From positions 32,032 through 96,031 of the forward strand of contig NZ_LROM01000106.1 in assembly GCF_001758785.1 (NCBI RefSeq): DNA of 64,000 bases. Reading direction: 5' to 3'. This DNA is from Duganella phyllosphaerae. GTDB lineage: Bacteria > Pseudomonadota > Gammaproteobacteria > Burkholderiales > Burkholderiaceae_D. Shown piece by piece: positions 26,652-34,518 of the stretch (positions are counted from its first letter, which is position 1; the number at the start of each line of letters is the position of its first letter). Below the pieces are notes generated by a model that saw nothing but the letters and a program-made list of their open reading frames with translations, was not told where the DNA came from and did not search any database. Both the position numbers and the translations under genes were made by a program.

Positions 26652-27648
26652 GGTGCGCCCCTTGGCCCAGCGCCACCGACTGCATCCACACGTAGGCTTC
26701 CACCATCACGCGGTTGAACTGTCCGCCGTCGAGTTTGATGGCGGCCAGTGCGCGCGCCAGCGCCGCATGGTCGTCGCGCTCGGCCACCTCCACCATGGTC
26801 AGCAACTGGCCCAGTTCGCCATCGTGGTCGAGCAGCGCACGGGCAATGGCGTCGCTGATGGTGAGCGGCTTGAGCACATCGGGCAAGCTCATGCCGAACA
26901 GCACACCCAGCAAGGAAAACATGCCAACCATGAAGGCCATTTCCTGCTGGTTCTTGTTCAGGCCGGTCTCTTGGGCCAGCAATTCCATGGCCCGGGCCCG
27001 CACCGACACCCGCGCCAGCAACATCGGCGAGCGGCGGTCGCCCTCGCGCGACGAAAACAGCATCAGGTTGAGCCAGCGCCGCAACTGGGCGCGGCCGAGG
27101 ATCAGGATAGCCTGCGCAAAGCTGGTCACGCGGCGCCCGCCGCCCGCATTGGCGCCGATCGCCAGCGAATTGACGAGTTTCAGAAGGTGGTAGGACAGCG
27201 TGGGATCCTGGCGCAGCACGGCTTCGATCTCATGGGTGTCGGCATCGGTCGCCACCAGTTGCACCAGCTGCATGGCCAGCGCGCGCGAGGCCACTTGCGC
27301 GTCCGCCGGCTTCGGCGGCGGCGCCATGAACCACTCGCCGATCAACCACTGCACGCCTGGCGCCGGTGGCAGTTGCTGCGGGTCGTCCAGTCGCTGCAAG
27401 CAGGCCGGATCGAGCGCCTGCCAGCCGGCCCGGTCCAGCGCCGCGCCGGCATCTGGCTGCCCGTTGCGATACAGGCAGCGCATGCCGGCTGCGGCCAGGT
27501 CATGCATTAACGATGCCGGCAACGATGGCGGCAGCGAAGGTACGGTTGCTGCCGGTGCGCCCAGGTCGAGCAGCAAGGCTGCCGGTTTGCCGTGGCGGTC
27601 GGCCAGCGGGTGCAACAATACGGGCGGAGTGGCGATCAACGCGGTCAT
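26644..27648 (-). CDS. HDOD-domain signalling protein (YuxH-like)
   Basis: A 334-aa protein. The C-terminal part (about 120-325) is an HDOD domain: AVLRQDPTLSYHLLKLVNS, SFAQAILILGRAQLRRWL and GMFSLLGVLFGM. The N-terminal 115 residues (LLLDLG, DLAAAGMRCLYRN, WLIGEWF) resemble a reduced, catalytically dead EAL domain as in the YuxH family. It lacks the HD metal residues, as HDOD proteins do, so it is probably a protein-protein signalling module. It overlaps the downstream PAS-GGDEF-EAL gene by 8 nt, a strong hint that the two products act together. Confidence 0.85.
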   Translation of the reverse strand: MTALIATPPVLLHPLADRHGKPAALLLDLGAPAATVPSLPPSLPASLMHDLAAAGMRCLYRNGQPDAGAALDRAGWQALDPACLQRLDDPQQLPPAPGVQWLIGEWFMAPPPKPADAQVASRALAMQLVQLVATDADTHEIEAVLRQDPTLSYHLLKLVNSLAIGANAGGGRRVTSFAQAILILGRAQLRRWLNLMLFSSREGDRRSPMLLARVSVRARAMELLAQETGLNKNQQEMAFMVGMFSLLGVLFGMSLPDVLKPLTISDAIARALLDHDGELGQLLTMVEVAERDDHAALARALAAIKLDGGQFNRVMVEAYVWMQSVALGQGAHHA

Positions 27649-27760
27649 CTACATGATCCAGCAGGGGTTGGTTATCCTGCTATGGTACCCTGAAATTATT
27701 GGCATTGGTCAACATTGTATGACCATAGTTGCAATCTTGCTCCGTCTGCATTGCGGCATA

Positions 27761-28693
27761 TCAGCCGGGTAATGCGTGGTGGGGCAAATGTTGCACCAGG
27801 CGCTCGGCCAGTTTGGCGGCGCGCATGCGCGCGATCCACCAGTTGAGTGCGGCGCCGTTCTCGCCGGTGCGCCAGGCCAGGTAAAACGTTTCGTCCGGCT
27901 TGGGCTCGGCCACCTGCTTTTCCACCAGCAGGCCGGCGGCAATCGCGGCGCGCGCGCACGGCTCGGGCAGGAAGCCGAAGCCGACCCCGGCGAGCTGGTA
28001 TTGCAGCTTGGTTTTCATGTCCGGCACGCTCAGCGTATCTTGCCCCAGCAGCAAGCCCACCGTGCGCGGCGCCATGCGCCGGGCCGAATCGGCCACGCTC
28101 ACGGCGCGGTATTGCTGCAAGTGCGAGCGGTCGAGCTTGCCTTCGACGGCCGCCAGCGGATGATGGGGCGCTACCGCGAACACAAAACCGATCTTGCAGA
28201 TCGGCTCGGATACATAACCGCCGCCGGCCGGGCCGTCGCCGGCCACGCCGACCAGCAAATCGGCGCGTCGGTCGAGCAGCGCTTCCCAGGTACCGGACAG
28301 GGCTTCCTGCACCACGCGCAGCCGGGTCTGCTGGGCCACGTCGTAAAAGGCCGTCACATCCTCGAAGAACATGCAGGCCGAAAACATCGAATCGCTGCCG
28401 ATGGCCAGCTCGGTCTCCCAGCCCGATGCAACCCGCCGTACCCGGTGTTCGAGATCCAGGGCCGCCTTGAGCAGGTAGCGCCCTTCCTTGAGCAACTCGG
28501 CGCCGGCGGCGGTGAGCACCACGCGCGGACCGTTGCGTTCGAACACCTGCACGCCAAGGTCATCCTCGAGCTTGCCGACCGTATACGAGATGGTGGACGG
28601 TACGCGGTGCAGTTCCTTGCCGGCGGCGGAAAACGAACCACGGCGGTCGATGGCGTCAACAATTTGCAGGGCTTCCAGGCTTAATCTGAGCAT
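27761..28693 (-). CDS. LysR-family transcriptional regulator (YhaJ-like)
   Basis: A 310-aa LysR-type regulator. It has an N-terminal winged helix (about 1-65: FSAAGKELHRVPSTISYTVGKLEDDLGVQVFER) and a periplasmic-binding-like effector domain (about 90-300). It is divergently transcribed from a pirin gene with 161 bp between the starts. In E. coli the LysR regulator yhaJ also neighbours the pirin yhaK, so it probably controls the pirin gene. The N-terminal sequence LSLEALQIVDAIDRRGSFSAA fits the YhaJ branch. The effector is unknown. Confidence 0.92.
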   Translation of the reverse strand: MLRLSLEALQIVDAIDRRGSFSAAGKELHRVPSTISYTVGKLEDDLGVQVFERNGPRVVLTAAGAELLKEGRYLLKAALDLEHRVRRVASGWETELAIGSDSMFSACMFFEDVTAFYDVAQQTRLRVVQEALSGTWEALLDRRADLLVGVAGDGPAGGGYVSEPICKIGFVFAVAPHHPLAAVEGKLDRSHLQQYRAVSVADSARRMAPRTVGLLLGQDTLSVPDMKTKLQYQLAGVGFGFLPEPCARAAIAAGLLVEKQVAEPKPDETFYLAWRTGENGAALNWWIARMRAAKLAERLVQHLPHHALPG

Positions 28694-28854
28694 TCGATTT
28701 TTTCGATAGTAGAGGGGTAATTTTTCCGTTTTTTAAAACGCGAACACAGGTCTATACTTTGATTCATGGATGCAGCGATAGTGAAGCAAACGAACAGAAA
28801 CAGCGTTCAAAATTATCGCACATTAATTAATCACACAAGAAATGGAGCCCTATC

Positions 28855-29556
28855 ATGTTGCAAATTCGTAAAAGTGAAGCCCGCGGTGCCGCCAACCATG
28901 GTTGGCTCGATTCCAAACACAGCTTCTCGTTCGGCAGCTACCACGATCCCGACCATGTCGGCTTCGGCCCACTGCTGGTGATCAACGAAGACCGCGTGCA
29001 AGGCAGCCAGGGTTTCGGCACCCACGGCCACCGCGATATGGAAATCATCTCGTACGTACTGAGCGGCGCGCTCGAGCATAAAGACAGCATGGGCACCGGT
29101 TCGGTCCTGCACTACGGCGACGTCCAGCGCATGAGCGCCGGCACCGGTGTCCGTCACAGCGAGTTCAACCATAATGCCGACGAGAAAGTGCACTTCCTGC
29201 AAATCTGGATCCAGCCTAACCAGGTCGGTATTCCACCGAGCTACGAAGAAAAGAACTTCACCGTCGAGAGCAAGCTGGGCAACCTGCGCCTGATCGCTTC
29301 CAGCGACGGCCGCGAAGGCTCGGTGCTGATTCACCAGGATGCGTCGATTTACGCTTCCATCCTGCGCAGCGGTGATGCACTGGAGCACAAGCTGGCAGCC
29401 GGCCGCAGCGCTTATGTCCACGTGATCCGTGGCGGCGTGACGGTGAACGGCACCGCGCTCAAAGGCGGCGACGCCCTCAAGCTGACGGCCGAGAACCTGG
29501 TGACGCTGGGTAATGCCACCGATGCGGAAGTATTGGTCTTCGATTTACCCAACTAA
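28855..29556 (+). CDS. Pirin-family bicupin protein (YhaK-like)
   Basis: A 233-aa cytosolic bicupin. The N-terminal pirin domain (about 10-115) has the metal-binding His set in GTHGHRDMEIISYVLSG and RHSEFNH; a C-terminal cupin follows (about 145-230). Length matches E. coli YhaK (233). Family members include quercetin 2,3-dioxygenases and redox sensors; which applies here cannot be said. A ribosome-binding site (GGAG) lies 8 nt before the ATG. A strong terminator follows the gene. Confidence 0.93.
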   Translation: MLQIRKSEARGAANHGWLDSKHSFSFGSYHDPDHVGFGPLLVINEDRVQGSQGFGTHGHRDMEIISYVLSGALEHKDSMGTGSVLHYGDVQRMSAGTGVRHSEFNHNADEKVHFLQIWIQPNQVGIPPSYEEKNFTVESKLGNLRLIASSDGREGSVLIHQDASIYASILRSGDALEHKLAAGRSAYVHVIRGGVTVNGTALKGGDALKLTAENLVTLGNATDAEVLVFDLPN

Positions 29557-29607
29557 GGGTAACCACCGGGCAAGAAATATTTTTCCGCCAGGTTTGGTAT
29601 GATGAAG

Positions 29608-29648
29608 GGCGCGCCGGGTCTGTCAGAACAGCCCGGCGCGCCTTTTTT
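29608..29648 (+). terminator. Rho-independent terminator after the pirin gene
   Basis: A perfect 11-bp GC stem (GGCGCGCCGGG at 29608-29618 pairing with CCCGGCGCGCC at 29632-29642) is followed by TTTTTT (29643-29648). It separates the pirin gene from ribA, which starts 30 bp further on, so ribA must have a promoter close by or rely on readthrough. Confidence 0.92.
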
Positions 29649-29677
29649 ACGTTACTTGAACAAGAATAGAGAAAGTT

Positions 29678-30331
29678 ATGTCGCTGAGCGCAGAAATCCC
29701 GGTCCAGGATGAACTGGACTATATGACCTCGTGCGCGCTCCCTACCCCGTGGGCGCAGTTCACCTTGCACGCTTTTGTAGAGAAGGCAACGGGCAAGGAA
29801 CACCTGGCCATGGTACTGGGCGACATCAGCAACGGCGAACCGGTGCTGGCGCGCGTGCATTCCGAGTGCCTAACCGGCGACGTGCTGTTCTCGCAGCGCT
29901 GCGATTGCGGCGCCCAGCTCGAAGGCGCGCTCAAGCGCATCGCCGACGAAGGCAGCGGCGTGCTGCTGTACCTGCGCCAGGAGGGCCGCGGCATCGGCCT
30001 GGTCAACAAGATCCGCGCCTACCGCCTGCAGGAAGCCGGCGCCGACACGGTACAGGCCAACGAACAGCTGGGCTTCAAGCCCGACCAGCGCACCTATGGC
30101 CTGGTCAAGCCGATGCTCGACCAGTTCGACGTGAAAAGCCTGCGGCTGATGACCAATAATCCGCGTAAGATCGACGCCATGACCAAGCTCGGCATCGAAG
30201 TGGCTGAACGCGTGCCGCTGCTGGTGAACCGCAATGCCTTCAACCAGCATTACCTCGACACCAAGGCCGCCAAGCTCGGACACATGATGAAGCCGCTCAC
30301 ACCGGCGCCGGTGGAAGACGGCGCGCTGTAG
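29678..30331 (+). CDS. ribA: GTP cyclohydrolase II
   Basis: A 217-aa enzyme that opens the GTP imidazole ring, the first step of riboflavin synthesis. Zn-binding cysteines are in SECLTGDVLFSQRCDCGAQL, the catalytic region in LRQEGRGIGLVNKIRAY, and the conserved MTNNPRKI near the C-terminus is present. It is a stand-alone RibA, without the RibB (DHBP synthase) half. No FMN riboswitch-like sequence was seen in the 120 bp upstream. Confidence 0.95.
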   Translation: MSLSAEIPVQDELDYMTSCALPTPWAQFTLHAFVEKATGKEHLAMVLGDISNGEPVLARVHSECLTGDVLFSQRCDCGAQLEGALKRIADEGSGVLLYLRQEGRGIGLVNKIRAYRLQEAGADTVQANEQLGFKPDQRTYGLVKPMLDQFDVKSLRLMTNNPRKIDAMTKLGIEVAERVPLLVNRNAFNQHYLDTKAAKLGHMMKPLTPAPVEDGAL

Positions 30332-30373
30332 GATCCCGCTGTGGGATCCAAGTATCAACCGTCCAGGAACTGC

Positions 30374-31924
30374 ATGAAATTCACCGTAATTGTTGCTTCA
30401 CTTGCCATGACCTGGGCCAGCGCCGGCGCGCTGGCAGCGCCAGCCAACCCGCCAGCCGCCGCTGCTAATGCTCCTGCTGCCAATGCACCTGCTGCCAACG
30501 CTGCCGCTGCTGCGCCGGCAGCAACCGGCGCCAAAACCGCGCCAGCAGCGCCTGCGATTCCGGGCATTGCCGTGAAACCGCCAGCCACGCCTGGCGCTGT
30601 TGCTCCCCCTGCCGCTGCTGCCGCTGCTGCCGCTGCTGCTGCCGCTGCTGCCGACTCCGCGCCGCTGCCGCCACCCTCGTCCGCCGCCCAGCACCTGTAT
30701 GCCTCGGCCAAGAACGACATCCTGCAAGTGCGCTCGCTGCTCAAGAGCGGCCGCACCCAGTCGTCGGTCGGCTCCGGCTTCTTGATCGGCACCAGCAACC
30801 TGGTGGTGACCAACTACCACGTGGTGTCGCAATTTGCGCTCGACCCGGACACCTATGTCGGCGAATGGGTCGATACCAGCGGCAAGCGCGGCAATGTCGA
30901 ATTGCTGGCCGTGGACGTGCTGCACGACCTGGCCGTGCTGCGCGTGAGCCGCAACGGCACCGGCTTCTTCAAGATGCCCGACCAGCTGGCGCGCCTGACG
31001 CAAGGCCAGTACCTGTACTCGATGGGCAATCCGCTCGACCTCGGCTTCGCCATTTCCGAGGGCGCCTACAACGGCGTGATCGCCCGCAGTTTTTACGACC
31101 AGCTGATGTTTACCGGCCCGATCAACTCCGGCATGAGCGGCGGCCCCAGCGTGACGGTGGACGGCTCGGTGGCCGGGGTCAACGTTTCCAAGCGCCTCGA
31201 TGGCGAACTGGTGAGCTTCCTGGTGCCGGCCCGTTTTGCCCAGGACCTGCTGAAAAAAGTCGAACAACAGTCCAAGCCGCCGGCCGACTTCAACGCCGTG
31301 GTCGCCAGCCAGTTGCTCAGCCACCAGCGCGCCATGGTCGACCAGTTGCTGGCCACGCCGCTGAGCCTCAAACCCATGGGACCATACATGGTGCCGGTGC
31401 GCGAGTCCGAGCAGATGCGTTGCTGGGGCCGCTCGAGCGTGAAGGCCGACAAGCCGTTCACGGTCGATGACGCCAGTTGCGCGATGGAGTCGGCGATCTT
31501 TATCAGCGGCACCTTGCAGACCGGCCAGATCAGCATTCGCCACCAGTTCATGCGCAGCAACGGCCTCGACCAGTTGCGCTTTTCGCAACTGGCGTCCGCC
31601 TCGTTCAAGAACGAGCATTTCGGCAGTTTCAAGGACAGCCGCCTGACCGGCCCGAACTGCACGGAAGACTTCGTCAAAGCCAGGGACGTGCCGTTGCGCG
31701 CAGTGCTGTGTGTACGCGCCTACCGCAAGTTTGCCGGCCTGTACGACTTTGCCCTGCTGACCGCCGCCACCGACCAGGGCTCGATGAGCCTGCAAAGCCG
31801 GCTCGACGCACGCGGCGTGTCCTACGATAACGGCATGCGCCTGACCCAGGTGTTTCTCAATTCGATGTCGCTGGCCCCCAAAAAAGCCGTGCCGGCCAAG
31901 CCGGCAGCCGGAGGTGCACGATGA
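30374..31924 (+). CDS. Secreted trypsin-like serine protease with Ala/Pro-rich linker
   Basis: A 516-aa protein. It has a signal peptide (about 1-22, ending GALAA), then a low-complexity Ala/Pro linker (about 23-100) including an unbroken run of about 14 Ala encoded by GCT/GCC triplets. A chymotrypsin/trypsin-fold protease domain (about 115-305) follows, with the full triad: His in TNYHVVS (H149), Asp in LHDLAVLR (D185) and Ser in NSGMSGGPSV (S255). The C-terminal 200 residues match no family I recognise; their four cysteines (two near QMRCWGRS/DDASCAM, two near GPNCTED/VLCVRAY) could form disulfides. There is no PDZ domain, so it is not a typical DegP. It overlaps the FHA gene (ATGA). Confidence 0.85.
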   Translation: MKFTVIVASLAMTWASAGALAAPANPPAAAANAPAANAPAANAAAAAPAATGAKTAPAAPAIPGIAVKPPATPGAVAPPAAAAAAAAAAAAAADSAPLPPPSSAAQHLYASAKNDILQVRSLLKSGRTQSSVGSGFLIGTSNLVVTNYHVVSQFALDPDTYVGEWVDTSGKRGNVELLAVDVLHDLAVLRVSRNGTGFFKMPDQLARLTQGQYLYSMGNPLDLGFAISEGAYNGVIARSFYDQLMFTGPINSGMSGGPSVTVDGSVAGVNVSKRLDGELVSFLVPARFAQDLLKKVEQQSKPPADFNAVVASQLLSHQRAMVDQLLATPLSLKPMGPYMVPVRESEQMRCWGRSSVKADKPFTVDDASCAMESAIFISGTLQTGQISIRHQFMRSNGLDQLRFSQLASASFKNEHFGSFKDSRLTGPNCTEDFVKARDVPLRAVLCVRAYRKFAGLYDFALLTAATDQGSMSLQSRLDARGVSYDNGMRLTQVFLNSMSLAPKKAVPAKPAAGGAR

Positions 31925-32928
31925 GCGCCCCCTACTTCATCGAGATACTGGCCCGCAACGGCGACGTGCTGCACCGCCACAAGGTGGCGGACTTGCCGAT
32001 CCGTATCGGCCGTGGCTACGACAACGACGTCATCCTCGACGACGCCCATAGTGCTGCTTCGCACGCGATGGTCGACCTGGACGACAACGGCAAATTGCTG
32101 CTGCGCGACCTGGGCAGCAAGAACGGCACTTTTGCCCACGGCAAACGCGCTAACGGTGCCGGTGTCACCGTCGAAGGCAACACCGTGGTGCGCCTGGGCC
32201 ACACCCGCCTGCGCATTCGCGCCGCCGACTATCCGGTGCCGGCCGAAGTGGCCGACACCACCATGCACGGTTGGGAAGGCACTGTTCCCGCCGCCATCGG
32301 CCTGGCGCTGATCGCCGTTTTCAGTTGCCTGGAAACCTGGATTTCCGACATCGAACCGTTCGCCCTGATCCGCTACCTGCTGGTACTGGCGTCGAGCCTG
32401 GGCCTGGGCCTGCTGTGGGCCGGCGCCTGGGGCCTGGCCAACCGCCTGTTCGGCAGCCACGCGCGCATGGGCCGCCACCTGTTCATCCTCGGCAGCGGCT
32501 TGGCCGCCGTGTTTGCCTGGCGCGCGCTCGGCAGCCTGGTCGCCTACGCCTGGTCGGCCGAAGTATTCACCCGCTATGGCAGCCTGGTCACGCTGGCGAT
32601 CGTGTGCGCGATGCTGTTCTTCCACCTGATCACCATCAAGCCGCACCACCCGCGCCGCTTCGCCATCACGGCCTGGGTGATGCTGGTGGTCGGTGCGGCG
32701 CTGTCGCTGCTGAACAATGCCCAATCGACGGGGCGCACCTCCGACGAGCTGTACATGTCGGTGCTGTTGCCACCGGAAGTACGGCAAAGCCCGGACCGCA
32801 ACCTCGACCAGTTCCTCAGCAATGCGGCCAAGCTCAAGCAAGGCGCCGATGCGGCGCGCGCGCGCTCGGTCACCGATGGCTTCGGCGACGGCGATGACGA
32901 CAGCGGCGACGGCGAAGTCACGGACTAA
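31921..32928 (+). CDS. FHA-domain membrane protein
   Basis: A 335-aa protein. A cytoplasmic FHA domain (about 5-100) has GRGYDND (GR at 30-31) and RDLGSKNGTF. The canonical SRxH is replaced (residues 44-48 are Ser-Ala-Ala-Ser-His), so the phosphothreonine-contacting Ser-Arg pair is absent. About five TM helices (118-265) and an acidic soluble tail (GDGDDDSGDGEV) follow. The start overlaps the protease stop by 4 nt, so the two are translationally coupled: a secreted protease and an inner-membrane FHA protein. The function is unknown; the pairing suggests signal transfer across the membrane. Confidence 0.82.
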   Translation: MSAPYFIEILARNGDVLHRHKVADLPIRIGRGYDNDVILDDAHSAASHAMVDLDDNGKLLLRDLGSKNGTFAHGKRANGAGVTVEGNTVVRLGHTRLRIRAADYPVPAEVADTTMHGWEGTVPAAIGLALIAVFSCLETWISDIEPFALIRYLLVLASSLGLGLLWAGAWGLANRLFGSHARMGRHLFILGSGLAAVFAWRALGSLVAYAWSAEVFTRYGSLVTLAIVCAMLFFHLITIKPHHPRRFAITAWVMLVVGAALSLLNNAQSTGRTSDELYMSVLLPPEVRQSPDRNLDQFLSNAAKLKQGADAARARSVTDGFGDGDDDSGDGEVTD

Positions 32929-33021
32929 TCCGTGTCGGCAAGGCAAGGGGACAGCGCTTGCGGATGGGGTGGGCTATATTGATGTCGATTCGACCATCTT
33001 TTAATCTCACTGGACATCAAC

Positions 33022-33494
33022 ATGACCATCCGCACCCTGCTCTCCTCCGTCCTGATCGGCATCGTCGCCAGCGCCCGCTCGATGACGCCGATGGCCACCA
33101 TCGCCGCCGCCCGCCTGGCCGGCCGCCGTACCCCGGGCGAACTGTTCCTGCTTGACCGCCCGATCTTCAAGTTCGGCGCGCTGGCCATGGGCGCAGGCGA
33201 ACTGTACGGCGACAAGATGAAAACCGCACCGGACCGCACCGTGGCGCTGGGCCTGATCGCCCGCGTGGCCAGCGCCGGCATGCCGGCGCCGCCCTGGCGC
33301 CGAAAGGCCGCGAAGGCGCGGGCGCCGCTGTGGCCGTCGCCACCGCCGTGCCGATGGCTTACCTGACGCTGGCCGGGCGCAAGGAAGGCATCGCGCGCAT
33401 CGGCCAGACCCGCAGCGGCCTGATCGAGGATGCGCTGATCGTGGCGGCCGGGATTGCGATCGTGGCGCTGGCCACGCGGTCGAATCAACAATAG
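33022..33494 (+). pseudogene. DUF4126-family membrane protein, frameshifted
   Basis: The N-terminal half reads as a normal DUF4126 protein (TIRTLLSSVLIGIVASARSMTP, GELYGDKMKTAPDRTVALGLIARV). After ATG at 33280-33282 the frame fails and stops at 33366. In the next frame the missing C-terminal half continues perfectly: AALAPKGREGAGAAVAVATA, then IGQTRSGLIEDALIVAAG, ending at TAG 33492-33494. Inserting one base between 33282 and 33283 restores a 157-residue protein. Either a one-base deletion has inactivated the gene or it is a sequencing error in a GC-rich run. The family is a small membrane protein of unknown function. Confidence 0.85.
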
Positions 33495-33536
33495 CGGCCC
33501 TCTGACGCGTTGCCGCTTGCTCAACCGAATGTCGAT

Positions 33537-33556
33537 ATGTGCTAACGTGAGTACAT
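33537..33556. promoter_or_regulatory. Candidate antitoxin operator palindrome
   Basis: Imperfect inverted repeat ATGTGCT-AACGTG-AGTACAT, 24 bp upstream of the Phd-type antitoxin start (6 of 7 positions pair). Similar TGTnCT-N6-AGnACA palindromes precede Phd/YefM antitoxin operons, which they autoregulate; that use here is an inference. Confidence 0.5.
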
Positions 33557-33579
33557 CAGCTGACGCTTGCGGTATTGCC

Positions 33580-33834
33580 ATGAACATCACCACCATATCC
33601 AGTCGCGAATTCCACCAAGCGGTGAGCGCAGCAAAGCGCGCCGCAAATCAGGGGCCGGTCCTCATCACGGAAGGGGCGCGCCCGACCCACGTGCTGATGA
33701 GCTTTGAAGATTACCAAAAGCTCACCATGCAGCGACGCAGCATTGCCGATGCACTGGCGATGCCGGATATCTCCGGCATCGAGTTCGATCCGCCGCAGGC
33801 GATCATCAATGCCAAGCCAGCTGGTTTAGTATGA
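33580..33834 (+). CDS. Phd/YefM-type antitoxin
   Basis: An 84-aa protein. Its N-terminal 50 residues fit the Phd/YefM antitoxin fold: TTISSREFHQAVSAAKRAAN, then GPVLITEGARPTHVLMSFEDYQKL. The C-terminal tail (MPDISGIEFDPPQA, residues about 62-76) is the type that wraps a VapC/PIN toxin. The ATG at 33580 is chosen over the longer frame from 33454, which runs over the preceding pseudogene. Its stop overlaps the next start (ATGA), the classical toxin-antitoxin arrangement, but the next gene does not look like a PIN toxin. Confidence 0.85.
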   Translation: MNITTISSREFHQAVSAAKRAANQGPVLITEGARPTHVLMSFEDYQKLTMQRRSIADALAMPDISGIEFDPPQAIINAKPAGLV

Positions 33835-34418
33835 TCTCCGATCTCGATACCAAAACTCAGGCAAACGAAACGCACGCCTTCCCTTCCGCGTTGGCAGATC
33901 AGGCCGGCCCAATCGTATCAGCACTCGCCATGGGCGTGATGCACCATGCGGTATACACTCACAAGTCTGTCAGCGTTGGCGGTGAGCAGTTGCACATTCC
34001 CGCTCGCGTGTATTACGACACAGAGCGACTGCTGACAGCCGCCACTGCCCCAGGCGACGCGGGACTGATCGCCCTGTGCCTCGGCACCCGTCACCACGAT
34101 GGCTTTGTCCGGGAACAGTGCCTGCGCCGTATCCTGACCAGCGATGCGCCTTGGCTGGCGCCGTTCGTGGTGCAGCTTCTCGGCGAGTATGTCATCGAAA
34201 TCATCGAACCCATCCTTGAACGCTTCAGCCAGGGCATCGAAGCGAAATACCTGGATTTCTACCAACATAACCTCGCCTATTGCGAAGGCGTAGAACAGCG
34301 GGCGACCAGTTATTGGGCTGCCTATTATCGGCACCGCTTTGCCACCCGCAAGGAATACCCGGGGCTGATGGCGCTGGCCGCGCTGAAGCAGCAATATCCG
34401 AGATCGAAAGAACAGTGA
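33831..34418 (+). CDS. Unknown protein coupled to the antitoxin
   Basis: A 195-aa protein I cannot assign. It has no signal peptide or TM segment. The middle is helix-rich, with PGDAGLIALCLGTRHHDGFV, REQCLRRIL and APFVVQLLGEYVIEIIEPIL, and the C-terminus is aromatic-rich (SYWAAYYRHRF). It lacks the PIN acidic residues and any RelE/HipA/Fic motif I recognise. The first residues (ISDLDTK) faintly recall the LDTN start of VapC toxins, which would fit a deletion that joined a vapC start to a different gene. The 4-nt overlap with the antitoxin implies coupled translation. It could be a novel toxin, or an unrelated gene placed there by recombination. Confidence 0.75.
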   Translation: MISDLDTKTQANETHAFPSALADQAGPIVSALAMGVMHHAVYTHKSVSVGGEQLHIPARVYYDTERLLTAATAPGDAGLIALCLGTRHHDGFVREQCLRRILTSDAPWLAPFVVQLLGEYVIEIIEPILERFSQGIEAKYLDFYQHNLAYCEGVEQRATSYWAAYYRHRFATRKEYPGLMALAALKQQYPRSKEQ

Positions 34419-34518
34419 TAGCCTGATTCACCCGATCCATGCAACAAAGTGTCTCTGGCTACGCGGTATTTCTGCGCCGGCTAACCGCCTACAGTGGTGA
34501 TTTTACGAGAGCCACCTG

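Noticed and set aside
29557..29677. FMN riboswitch upstream of ribA
   Set aside because: No conserved riboswitch helices were seen; the hairpin present is a plain terminator with a T run.
33831..33880. VapC toxin start
   Set aside because: Only a weak LDT match at the N-terminus; the PIN acidic residues and length do not fit.
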